The notes below the pieces were generated by a model, which was given only the letters and a program-made list of their open reading frames with translations, had not been told where the DNA came from and did no database searches. The position numbers were made by a program, and so were the translations under genes. This document shows, in pieces, positions 1-8,507 of a DNA stretch of 64,000 nt; within the stretch, counting starts at the first letter, position 1, and each line of letters opens with the position of its first letter. This DNA is from an uncultured Clostridia bacterium (GTDB lineage: Bacteria > Bacillota > Clostridia > Christensenellales > Aristaeellaceae): positions 22,311 to 86,310 of the forward strand of contig CALCUD010000125.1 of NCBI GenBank assembly GCA_937906775.1. The letters are read 5' to 3'.

Positions 1-2
1 CC

Positions 3-857
3 CTTTATGAAGCGGATCAGCATTACATTGTTCCAGCCTGGAAAACAGAAGGATATCTGGATGCTATCCTCAAAATTTGCGATACGGAGCGTATCGACGC
101 TGTGATGTCTTTGATTGACCCGGAACTGTCTTTCCTGGCAGCGAATGAAGCAACGTTCAAATCGCATGGGGTAACAGTGATCGGTTCGCCTTATGAACAG
201 TGTGAGCGCGCGCTTGATAAGATGCAGATGTATGAGTGGCTGGAAGGACACGGATATAACGCAGCCAGAAGCTATACGGACAAAGAGAAGTACTATGCAG
301 ACCTGGCCTGTGGAGCGATCCAATTTCCTGTGTTTGTAAAGCCTGTTCGGGGAAGCGCTTCTATAGCCATCAGCAAGGTGGAGGATGAATCAACGCTGGA
401 ATTGCTGTGGTCTCATACGGAAGGGCTGATGATTCAGGAGTATCTGAAGGGCCAGGAGATCGGAGCGGATTGCTATATTGATATGATCAGCGGTGAAGTC
501 GTATCAATCTTTACGAAAAAGAAATTGCTCATGCGGGCCGGTGAAACGGATAAGGCAGTCAGCTTCAAGGATCCGGCCCTGTTTGAATTGCTTGAAAAAT
601 TCATCATGGAAAGCGGCTGGAAAGGCCAGATCGATATCGATATTTTCGAGGTGAACGGAAAATATTATATTTCCGAAGTCAATCCCCGCTTTGGGGGTGG
701 ATACCCACACGCATATTTATGTGGCTGCAATCATATGAAAATGATTGAAAATAACATTAATGGAATTGCAAATCAGAAGACAATCGGTATGTATGATGAA
801 GGAATATGTATGATGAAATATAATGAGATTGCAATCATAAAAAAAGAAGGTATGTAA
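3..857 (+). CDS. ATP-grasp enzyme, 5' truncated by window edge
   Basis: The frame is open to the left edge, so the true start lies outside; 284 residues are visible. The fold is ATP-grasp (carbamoyl-phosphate-synthase-like carboxylate-amine ligase). It shows the nucleotide-binding lysine segment FPVFVKPVRGSASIA, an acidic strand IQEYLKGQEIGADCY, and the metal-binding end EVNPRFGGGYPHAY. Such stand-alone ATP-grasp proteins occur in capsule and exopolysaccharide loci, where they are thought to attach an amino acid or similar group to a sugar precursor; the substrate here is unknown. It is followed directly by a glycosyltransferase whose GTG start touches its TAA stop, so the two are cotranscribed. 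Confidence 0.8.
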   Translation, partial: LYEADQHYIVPAWKTEGYLDAILKICDTERIDAVMSLIDPELSFLAANEATFKSHGVTVIGSPYEQCERALDKMQMYEWLEGHGYNAARSYTDKEKYYADLACGAIQFPVFVKPVRGSASIAISKVEDESTLELLWSHTEGLMIQEYLKGQEIGADCYIDMISGEVVSIFTKKKLLMRAGETDKAVSFKDPALFELLEKFIMESGWKGQIDIDIFEVNGKYYISEVNPRFGGGYPHAYLCGCNHMKMIENNINGIANQKTIGMYDEGICMMKYNEIAIIKKEGM

Positions 858-2030
858 GTGGATATTGTTATTATCTCCGAGTTTACTTCGACATTTTCGG
901 CAACCGATAATGATAGATTCCTTTATTTGGCAAATAAACTGAGCATTGATCATAAGGTGGAGATTCTCACTAGTGATTTTTGTCATGAAAAGAAACAACA
1001 TAGAAACCAACCTGAAACGGAATGGCCATTTGACATCACTTTTTTACATGAGGGCGGATATTCCAGGAATGTTTGTCTGAAAAGATTCTACAGTCATTTC
1101 CGTTGGGGAATCAACGTTATTAAATATTTGAAAAACAGAAAAAAGCCGGATGTAGTTTATTGCGCTGTTCCATCTCTCAGCGGACCGAATCGGGTCGCAA
1201 AGTATTGTGAAAAGAATGGAATACGGTTTATCATTGATGTACAGGATCTTTGGCCAGAAGCTTATAAGATGGTATTACACATACCGGTTGTAAGCGATAT
1301 CCTGTTTGCTCCATTTACTTGGTTGGCTAACGGAATCTATAAGCGAGCGGATGAAATTGTTGCAGTTTCTGAAACTTACGCGAACAGAGCTTTGGAGAAA
1401 AACACGAAGAGTAATTCGGCACATGCTGTTTTTTTGGGAACAGATTTGAATACCTTTGATCTAAACGTTTGTGAAGGTAAAAAAATAGAAAAGCCTGCAG
1501 ATGAGATATGGCTTGGATATTGCGGTACACTCGGAAGCAGCTATGACTTGATTACTGTTTTCAAGGCTATGGAACTTTTGAAAGAGAAAACCCCGAAATT
1601 CATCGTGATGGGTGATGGACCGAGATTGGAAGAGTTCAAAGAGTATGCGCAACAGAGGAACCTTCCTGTTAGTTTTGTTGGCCGGTTACCCTATAATGAA
1701 ATGTGTGCTTTACTGAGTGAATGCGATATTGTTGTTAACCCTATCACCGGTGGTGCTTCGGGAAGTATTATCAATAAACATGCGGATTACGCAGCTTCCG
1801 GAAAGCCGGTGATCAATACACAGGAAAGTGTTGAATACAGGAAACTGGTAAGCGATTATCAAATGGGAATAAACTGTGATAACGGCAATGCAAAACAAAT
1901 TGCGGAGGCGATAGTTTATCTTTTGGAGCATCCGAAAGTAAGTCACCTGATGAGCATAAGTGCTCGGAAGTGTGCAGAAGAAAAATTTGATAGGCAGTAT
2001 ACATACAAGGAGATTGTGAACCTGGTATGA
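858..2030 (+). CDS. Glycosyltransferase family 4 (WbuB-like)
   Basis: A 390-residue GT-B glycosyltransferase that transfers a sugar from a nucleotide donor to a lipid-linked acceptor at the inner face of the membrane. The C-terminal half carries the GT4 features: a GTLGSSYDL loop near residue 220, FIVMGDGPRLEEF, and the donor-site acidic region with GASGSIINKHADYAASGKPV. The N-terminal half has the acceptor-side Rossmann domain. The start is GTG immediately after the upstream stop; the end overlaps the LicD gene by 4 bp (ATGA). The donor and acceptor cannot be read from sequence. Confidence 0.85.
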   Translation: MDIVIISEFTSTFSATDNDRFLYLANKLSIDHKVEILTSDFCHEKKQHRNQPETEWPFDITFLHEGGYSRNVCLKRFYSHFRWGINVIKYLKNRKKPDVVYCAVPSLSGPNRVAKYCEKNGIRFIIDVQDLWPEAYKMVLHIPVVSDILFAPFTWLANGIYKRADEIVAVSETYANRALEKNTKSNSAHAVFLGTDLNTFDLNVCEGKKIEKPADEIWLGYCGTLGSSYDLITVFKAMELLKEKTPKFIVMGDGPRLEEFKEYAQQRNLPVSFVGRLPYNEMCALLSECDIVVNPITGGASGSIINKHADYAASGKPVINTQESVEYRKLVSDYQMGINCDNGNAKQIAEAIVYLLEHPKVSHLMSISARKCAEEKFDRQYTYKEIVNLV

Positions 2031-2935
2031 AACAATTTAAAGAAGTTGTTAATGGATTGCCTGTAACTGAAAATGTGCATATTGTTACAGATGATGAATT
2101 AAAAAGATTAAAGATAATTCTCTTGGGAACATATCAGGATATCGTTACTTATTGTAATAAATATGGCTTAACCCCAATGCTTATTGGCGGAAGTGCACTG
2201 GGGGCGAGGCGACATAAAGGATTTATCCCTTGGGATGATGATTTTGATTTTGCAATAACCCGGAAAGATTTTGATGTTTTTAAACTCCACTTTGATGAGG
2301 AATTGGGGACAAAGTATATCCTGGATGGACCCAATTGCTCAAATAAACCATCAAATCGATTTCCGAAAGTTTTGGTTAAAAACACCCGGTTTGTAGAAAT
2401 TGGCGTTGACCCAAAGGATCAGCGGGCTTTGATTAAGTTGGACATATTCGTTATTGAAAATGTTCCTGAAGGCAAGTTGCACCGCAAACTAAAGGGTTTA
2501 TTTTGTAATTGCTTAATGGGGATTGCAAGCGCTGCGCAGTTTTATGAGGATCGTAATGAACAATTTCGCAAATGGATTTGTTCCACTTCAGACGGAAAAA
2601 AATACTATTACTCTCACTTAGTGCTTGGCTGGGTTTTAGCGAGGGTCCCTTCTCCAATATGGTTGAATTGGGTTGACAAGGCAGTACAATACAATAAAGA
2701 AACTTCACTTATGAGTATACCTACCGGCCGGGGACATTACTTTGGTGAAATTTGCCCGACGAATACCTTTGTACCGACCGTGAAAGGCGAATTTGAGAGT
2801 TTGAAAGTTGATCTGCCGGGCAATGTTGATGATTATTTATCCAATCTTTATGGCGAAAATTATATGCAGCTTCCACCGCCTGAGAAAAGGGAACGTCATT
2901 CAATCATTGATATCAAGTTTGAGGATGGTGAATAA
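2027..2935 (+). CDS. LicD family phosphotransferase
   Basis: A 302-residue LicD/fukutin-type nucleotidyl/phosphotransferase. The hallmark is near residues 55-80: a GGSALGARRHKGFIPWDDD stretch, the metal-binding acidic cluster of the family. LicD enzymes transfer phosphocholine or a phospho-alditol from a CDP-activated donor to a surface glycan. The next gene is a CDP-alditol-type cytidylyltransferase, so I infer that the pair makes and transfers a CDP-activated group. It overlaps the preceding glycosyltransferase by 4 bp. Confidence 0.87.
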   Translation: MKQFKEVVNGLPVTENVHIVTDDELKRLKIILLGTYQDIVTYCNKYGLTPMLIGGSALGARRHKGFIPWDDDFDFAITRKDFDVFKLHFDEELGTKYILDGPNCSNKPSNRFPKVLVKNTRFVEIGVDPKDQRALIKLDIFVIENVPEGKLHRKLKGLFCNCLMGIASAAQFYEDRNEQFRKWICSTSDGKKYYYSHLVLGWVLARVPSPIWLNWVDKAVQYNKETSLMSIPTGRGHYFGEICPTNTFVPTVKGEFESLKVDLPGNVDDYLSNLYGENYMQLPPPEKRERHSIIDIKFEDGE

Positions 2936-2937
2936 CG

Positions 2938-3651
2938 ATGGCTAATGTGGCATTGGTAATTGCCGGTGGTTCCGGCAACAGAATGCGACAGGATATTCCA
3001 AAGCAGTTCTTGACGGTATATGAAAAACCGGTGATAGTCTATACTTTGGAGGCTTTTCAGAATCATCCGTCTATAGATGCTATAGCTGTTGTTTGTATTG
3101 ACGGTTGGGAGCAGGTACTGTGGGCTTATGCAAAACAGTTTAATATTACCAAGTTACAATATATCATTCCAGGTGGCAAAAATGGACAGGACTCTATTCG
3201 CAATGGAGTGATGGAGCTTGAAAAGCACTATAGTAAAGATGATTTAGTATTGATTCATGATGCAATCAGACCCATGGTCAGCGCGGAAATCATTTCTGAT
3301 AATATCCGGGTTGCTATGGAATGCGGTAACGCAATCACTGTGATTCCGTGCGCAGAAGCAATGATACAAACTGAAGACGGGGCTGTTTCCATTGGCTCTT
3401 ATCCGCGAGACAGATTGAAACGTACGCAGACACCTCAGGCTTTTCATATTGGTGATATCTGTGAATTGCACAGGAAGGCACTTGAAGCTGGTATAACGAA
3501 TTCAGTAGCTTCCTGTACGCTTATGATTGAGATGGGTGAACAGGTTTATTTTTCTGTTGGTTCAGAAAAGAATATCAAACTGACTACGGTAGAAGATATT
3601 GATATTTTTAAAGCCTTATTGAATGCTAAACGTTCCGACTGGTTGAAATAA
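2938..3651 (+). CDS. IspD/TarI family cytidylyltransferase
   Basis: A 237-residue CTP-dependent cytidylyltransferase. The N-terminal signature VIAGGSGNRMRQDIPKQF is the CTP-binding glycine loop with its conserved Arg and Lys; VLIHDAIRPMV and DRLKRTQTPQAF are the other IspD/TarI motifs. Family members make CDP-methylerythritol (IspD) or CDP-ribitol (TarI). Its position between a LicD transferase and a short-chain dehydrogenase argues for a CDP-alditol for polymer decoration rather than isoprenoid synthesis. It follows licD by 2 bp, with GGTGA as ribosome binding site. Confidence 0.85.
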   Translation: MANVALVIAGGSGNRMRQDIPKQFLTVYEKPVIVYTLEAFQNHPSIDAIAVVCIDGWEQVLWAYAKQFNITKLQYIIPGGKNGQDSIRNGVMELEKHYSKDDLVLIHDAIRPMVSAEIISDNIRVAMECGNAITVIPCAEAMIQTEDGAVSIGSYPRDRLKRTQTPQAFHIGDICELHRKALEAGITNSVASCTLMIEMGEQVYFSVGSEKNIKLTTVEDIDIFKALLNAKRSDWLK

Positions 3652-3691
3652 ATTATACAGAAAAGCAATGGAAAAAGAAAAACATTGATTT

Positions 3692-4774
3692 ATGGAGCAA
3701 GATGTCATTATGCTATTCAATAATGCTCAATGGATACATGATATTGATATGGTTTCTGCAAATCTTCCTGAACTTGATACGTTGGCAGGAAAAAACATAT
3801 TGATCACGGGTGCGGCAGGATTGATTTGTTCTGCTGTGGTTGATGTGCTTTTCAGATACAATGATACGCATTCTATACCTGTTCAAATCTACGCGGCAGG
3901 ACGTTGGAAGAGTGAGATGGAAGCGAGATTTCAGGACCTTGTCAATCGCTCCGATTTTCATTTTGTCACATATGATGCTACACGCTTTGATAATGCTTTG
4001 AACTGTCCGGCAGATTATATTATTCATGGCGCATCGAACGCGCACCCAGCATTGATTGCCAAAGAGCCGGTAGAAACAATGATGAGCAATTTCCTTGGTA
4101 TGAAATATCTGTTGGATTATGCACGGGATTGTTCTACTTCATGCGTTCTCTATATTTCGTCTTCTGAAGTCTATGGAAATAAACCGGGAGATCAACCATA
4201 CAAGGAAAATGAATACGGATATATTGATCTTTTGAATGCGCGAAATTCCTACTCTGTAGGTAAGCGAGCAGCAGAGACTTTATGCGCATCATATTCAGAC
4301 GAATATCACGTAAAGTGTGTTATCGCCCGTCCTGGACATATATATGGACCAACAGCAAATCCAAATGACAGCCGGGTATCATCTTCCTGGGCTTTTCAAG
4401 CAGCCCGTGGTGAAAAGATTTCTATGAAAAGTGATGGAGCACAGATCAGATCTTACTGTTATGTGCTAGATTGTGCATCAGCACTATTGAAAATATTGAT
4501 CAAGGGAGAAAAGACCCAGGCGTATAATATTTCGAACCCAAATTCGATAATTAATATCAGAAGATTAGCAGAGATATTGGCAGTCGCTGGCAATGTGGGT
4601 TTAGAGTATGTACCGGTCAGTGAGGATGAGAAAAAGACTTTCAATCCGATGAGTAATAGTTCGCTTGAAAGTTACAATCTTCTCAATTTGGGTTGGAAAG
4701 GGCAGTTCTGCGCTGAGGAAGGATTAATGCATACTGTAAAGATCATCAAAGAGGTTTATGGAGGCAAGCAATGA
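3692..4774 (+). CDS. NAD-dependent epimerase/dehydratase (extended SDR)
   Basis: A 360-residue extended short-chain dehydrogenase/reductase. It has the nucleotide-binding loop ITGAAGLICSA near residue 40, the active-site strand LYISSSEVYG, and the catalytic Tyr-Lys pair in NSYSVGKRAAE. The late ARPGHIYGP segment is typical of sugar-nucleotide epimerases. Placed after the TarI-like enzyme, it could act on a nucleotide sugar or on an alditol precursor. An in-frame ATG at 3710 is an alternative start, since the ribosome site before 3692 is weak. The end overlaps the next gene by 4 bp. Confidence 0.83.
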   Translation: MEQDVIMLFNNAQWIHDIDMVSANLPELDTLAGKNILITGAAGLICSAVVDVLFRYNDTHSIPVQIYAAGRWKSEMEARFQDLVNRSDFHFVTYDATRFDNALNCPADYIIHGASNAHPALIAKEPVETMMSNFLGMKYLLDYARDCSTSCVLYISSSEVYGNKPGDQPYKENEYGYIDLLNARNSYSVGKRAAETLCASYSDEYHVKCVIARPGHIYGPTANPNDSRVSSSWAFQAARGEKISMKSDGAQIRSYCYVLDCASALLKILIKGEKTQAYNISNPNSIINIRRLAEILAVAGNVGLEYVPVSEDEKKTFNPMSNSSLESYNLLNLGWKGQFCAEEGLMHTVKIIKEVYGGKQ

Positions 4775-5871
4775 CAATGGATGCCTGCTATTTTTGTACA
4801 ACCCCTTATCAGATAATGGCTTCAATTTTTATGATGACCAGTTCACATGAAATAGCTGATTTATATATCATTAAGCAATTTGATAAAGCTGATATCTATG
4901 GTGAGAGGATTAGGACGTTAGGATTATTCCGTACAGTTCGAGTTATCCACGAAGAAGATGTATATGAACATCAAGTATCTTCTTCTTCGCTGATTACCCA
5001 CTTAAGAATTGCCAAGAGTTACTTGCACGTCAGCAGGTTTGCAGCGAAGGTACTTGTAGATGATACTCATTATGAACGGATGTATATATCGTCGAGAGCA
5101 TATATACCGCGGATGATACAATTATATTTTTGCAAGAAAAAGATAGATACCGAAGTAATTTACTATGATGATGGTGAAGGTAGCTATATTAATCCTGAAT
5201 GCTATAAACCGCGTTCTTTGGATGGAATTGTGCGTATAGCTCTCTTTGGAAAAAACAGTGTAAAACCGGCATCCATCAAGTATTTATATTCACCGAAATT
5301 GTATAGTACACTGAATCCGGAGAATCAGAACCAGGAAATCAGAAAGATTAATGGACTTTGGAATGCCCCTAAAACCAAGGAAATGATTAACTATGTGTTT
5401 GATTATGACGAAACTAAGCAGATAGACGAAAGAGTTATTATTCTTGATTCGCTTTTTGCAGGAGAAGAACGAAAAAAGGCTGATTCGATCTATCAAAGAT
5501 TTATCGATTGTTATGGAGCAGAAAATGTAATTATCAAAAAACATCCCAGAGACACAGAAAAACCTACCTTAGCAATCAAACAATACCTGGATTATAGTAC
5601 ACCGTTTGAGGTTTTGTGCATGAACATGGATATGGATCACAAGGTGCTTGTATGTACCGCGTCGACAGCAATGATAATGCCAAAACTTTTGTTTGATAAA
5701 GAACCTGCGGTATTTATGTTATATAAACTTTTGGATGGGACTTCCTTGTTGAATGAATCACGTGACAGGTTACACACGCAAAATGCTGATACTTACCGTG
5801 ACAAGCGAAAATATCATATAGTTGAATCTGAAAGACAACTCGATAAACTGCTGTCCGTAGCGGAGGAATAA
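4771..5871 (+). CDS. Sialyltransferase-like protein (GT52/polysialyltransferase type)
   Basis: A 366-residue protein resembling the family 52 and polysialyltransferase group. It opens with a CYFCTTPYQIMA strand-loop and carries two marks of that fold: KKHPRDTEKP, the HP motif that contacts the CMP-donor phosphate, and a serine-rich CTASTAMIMPKLLF segment. Known members move CMP-activated nonulosonic acids to glycan acceptors. CMP-nonulosonate genes (NeuA-like, NeuB-like) lie 4 kb downstream, which fits. The ribosome site GGAGG is 6 bp upstream. Linkage and exact sugar are not predictable. Confidence 0.68.
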   Translation: MTMDACYFCTTPYQIMASIFMMTSSHEIADLYIIKQFDKADIYGERIRTLGLFRTVRVIHEEDVYEHQVSSSSLITHLRIAKSYLHVSRFAAKVLVDDTHYERMYISSRAYIPRMIQLYFCKKKIDTEVIYYDDGEGSYINPECYKPRSLDGIVRIALFGKNSVKPASIKYLYSPKLYSTLNPENQNQEIRKINGLWNAPKTKEMINYVFDYDETKQIDERVIILDSLFAGEERKKADSIYQRFIDCYGAENVIIKKHPRDTEKPTLAIKQYLDYSTPFEVLCMNMDMDHKVLVCTASTAMIMPKLLFDKEPAVFMLYKLLDGTSLLNESRDRLHTQNADTYRDKRKYHIVESERQLDKLLSVAEE

Positions 5872-7050
5872 ATGCGTAAACTATCGGAAGGGTTTGATCT
5901 TTACAATATCTCCGTCTTTTTGTTTTTTTGCATGTTCCTTGCTATGAATACGTTTGTAACCGGCGGGGTTTTTGTTGTAATTTGGTATGCTATCGGATGC
6001 TTGTGTTTTGCTCTTGGAGCATTTGTTGTATTTCATAAATTTTCTTTGAGACTGTTGCCTTTTTTTATCATTTGTGTGATTACTAGTGTGATTTGCTATA
6101 AAGTGAATCACAATATGTCAGCTACACAGTACATATATCTCATAATGAGCCTGATGATTGGAGCATTGATGGCTGATCCAACTGTTCGGGCAAACACTAT
6201 GAAGTATGTTTTGTACATATATATTTTTTATATAACGGCTTCATTTTTGACAGGCGGTATAAATGCCAGAGTCTTTTTGAATTCGTCAACAAACTTTGTT
6301 TCTGTAAACCTTCTTTATCCAGCTGTAGTTTATTATGTAAAATCAGAGAATGAGAATCGCAGGGTTCCGGTATTTCCAATAGTCGCAGTGTGGCTTCTTT
6401 GTATTTTTGCCAGAGGCCGCGGCGGTATCCTGACAGCTACTTTTCTTTTGTTCTGTATTGTGCTTCGTGCATACAGGGAACAACTCAAAAACAAAAAAAA
6501 CAGGATCATTATCGGTTGTGCGTTAGCTATTGCTGGCATGTTCGCTGTTATGTGTGCGGTTGCGACCAGCGATATTTGGCTGAAATGGGATGCGTTCGAG
6601 TATTTCAGCAGCAGAGGATTGAAAAGCAAAAGCAGGTTCTTGATCTGGGGCGAATATTTTGACGCGATCAAGCGAAATCCGTCATATCTTGTTTATGGCG
6701 CGCCTTTCACAGATTTGAAGATACAAGTGACAGAAATTCACAATAATATGCATAATTCTTTTTTAAACATACATGTTTACAATGGCTTAGTTATGTTAAT
6801 TACAGTCATGGTGTATCTTGTAAAGGTTTTCCTATATGGGATTCACAATCGACAGACAATTTATCTCGCATGCCTTATGACCTTGTGTATGAGAGCATTT
6901 ACCGATAATGTTGTTTGGGGTACATACGGAACGCCAGTTTTTTTCTTCCTGCTGTTTTTTCCCTTTGATTCAGATATAAATAAACGGTTGATATTGAATC
7001 GTTTTAAATGGAGAATCACAAATGACAAACAAAATCTCCGAGTCAAATAA
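5872..7050 (+). CDS. Polysaccharide polymerase, Wzy-like membrane protein
   Basis: A 392-residue integral membrane protein with about ten hydrophobic segments and a longer polar loop around residues 235-290, where the FARGRGGILTA and HNNMHNSFLNIHVYNG motifs sit. This is the pattern of O-antigen polymerases that join repeat units outside the membrane. It starts directly at the stop of the GT52-like gene, preceded by GGAGG, and overlaps the flippase by 29 bp. That places it as polymerase of a Wzx/Wzy-type system. Sequence identity within this family is low, so the call rests on topology and context. Confidence 0.75.
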   Translation: MRKLSEGFDLYNISVFLFFCMFLAMNTFVTGGVFVVIWYAIGCLCFALGAFVVFHKFSLRLLPFFIICVITSVICYKVNHNMSATQYIYLIMSLMIGALMADPTVRANTMKYVLYIYIFYITASFLTGGINARVFLNSSTNFVSVNLLYPAVVYYVKSENENRRVPVFPIVAVWLLCIFARGRGGILTATFLLFCIVLRAYREQLKNKKNRIIIGCALAIAGMFAVMCAVATSDIWLKWDAFEYFSSRGLKSKSRFLIWGEYFDAIKRNPSYLVYGAPFTDLKIQVTEIHNNMHNSFLNIHVYNGLVMLITVMVYLVKVFLYGIHNRQTIYLACLMTLCMRAFTDNVVWGTYGTPVFFFLLFFPFDSDINKRLILNRFKWRITNDKQNLRVK

Positions 7051-8476
7051 TGTTATTAGGGCCAGTGCATGGTATACCATATCAAATTTTTCTGCTAAGG
7101 CTGTCGGTTTTTTGACAGTTCCCATTTTTACCAGATTGCTAACAAAAACCGAAGTGGGGGCATATGACAATATACTTGTATGGATGGAAATCCTGTATAT
7201 TGTTATCAGTTTATGCGTATCAAGTTCAGTGAACCGCGCCAGATTTGATTATCCAGGGAAAATCAATGAATTTTGTTCGACAATTTTGCTGACAGGTTCT
7301 GTTATAACGGCGTGTGTATATGGAATTGTCGTGTTGAAACTTCCTTTTTTTGAGACACTGTTGAAGATTGAAGGCAGATATATTCATCTGATGTTTCTGT
7401 ATATCTTCTTCTATCTGGCATTTGAAATTTTTTCAATACTACAACGAGTACAATACCATTATAAGCTAAGTGCAGCCCTGAGCTTTTTGATGACATTTCT
7501 CCCAACTGTTGTTTCAGTGATCCTTGTAACTACATTAGGTGACAGACTCGCAGGCAGAACCATTGGGCATATCGTTCCAATTGTTGTGTTGAGTGCTCCT
7601 CTATATGTTTATTTGATTGTTAAGGGAAAAGCAGTAGTCAAACTTTCGTATTTTAAATATGCTTTCCTTTATAGCTGGCCCTTTATACTGCATTTATTGG
7701 CGTTGAGATTACTTAATACCTCTGACCGTATCATGATTGTCCAGATGATTGGGGAAGAGGCAAATGCTATATATGGGATTGCACATAGCTGTGTTTCAAT
7801 TGCGTCTCTCTTTTTGACTTCGTTGAACACGGCAATTAGTCCATGGGTGTTTGACCAGTTGGAAGCTAAAGATTATCAGCCATTGAGGAAAATCACAATA
7901 CCCTATGTAGGTGGATTTGCTATTCTGGTGCACTTTATCATGTTATTTGCACCCGAAATATTATTGATTATTGGTGGACCGGCGTATGTGGAAGCAACAT
8001 CTTGCTTTGTGCCATTGTTTACTAGTATCGTGGTTCAGTTCTGTTATTGCATGTATGTTAATGTTGAACAATATGCAAAGAAAACGTGGACAATAGCATT
8101 CGGAACAGCGATAGCGGCATTGGTGAATATTGTGTTAAATTATTTGTTGATACCAGTGTTTGGCTATGTAGCCTCAGCCTATACCACGTTAGTTGGCTAT
8201 TTAGTGCTATTTTTTGTTCATTTCTGCTTTGTCCGAATCATTGGATATAAGCATATTTATAATGATAAATGGATACTTTTGATTATGGGATTCACAATTT
8301 TGTTACAGCCGCTTATCCTTGTTCTGTATAAGTATGCATATATACGCTATGCCTTTATTGTGGTGGAGTTTGGAGCGATGTTATTCTATGCGATTCGAAA
8401 AAAGGAAGTGATTATAGCTTTCGTAAATAAACGATTGAAGAAAAATAAAGAAACTGATATTGGTAGCAATATATAA
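7022..8476 (+). CDS. Polysaccharide flippase, Wzx/MATE-like
   Basis: A 484-residue protein with about 12-14 transmembrane segments, beginning with the typical flippase N-terminus SAWYTISNFSAKAVGFLTVP followed by IFTRLLTKTEVGAYD. These are signatures of the PST/MOP exporter superfamily that flips undecaprenyl-linked repeat units to the outer face. It overlaps the Wzy-like polymerase, uses GGAG as ribosome site, and precedes the nonulosonate synthesis genes. Confidence 0.87.
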   Translation: MTNKISESNNVIRASAWYTISNFSAKAVGFLTVPIFTRLLTKTEVGAYDNILVWMEILYIVISLCVSSSVNRARFDYPGKINEFCSTILLTGSVITACVYGIVVLKLPFFETLLKIEGRYIHLMFLYIFFYLAFEIFSILQRVQYHYKLSAALSFLMTFLPTVVSVILVTTLGDRLAGRTIGHIVPIVVLSAPLYVYLIVKGKAVVKLSYFKYAFLYSWPFILHLLALRLLNTSDRIMIVQMIGEEANAIYGIAHSCVSIASLFLTSLNTAISPWVFDQLEAKDYQPLRKITIPYVGGFAILVHFIMLFAPEILLIIGGPAYVEATSCFVPLFTSIVVQFCYCMYVNVEQYAKKTWTIAFGTAIAALVNIVLNYLLIPVFGYVASAYTTLVGYLVLFFVHFCFVRIIGYKHIYNDKWILLIMGFTILLQPLILVLYKYAYIRYAFIVVEFGAMLFYAIRKKEVIIAFVNKRLKKNKETDIGSNI

Positions 8477-8507
8477 ATTAATGAATGATGAAAAGAAAGG
8501 CAAACAT

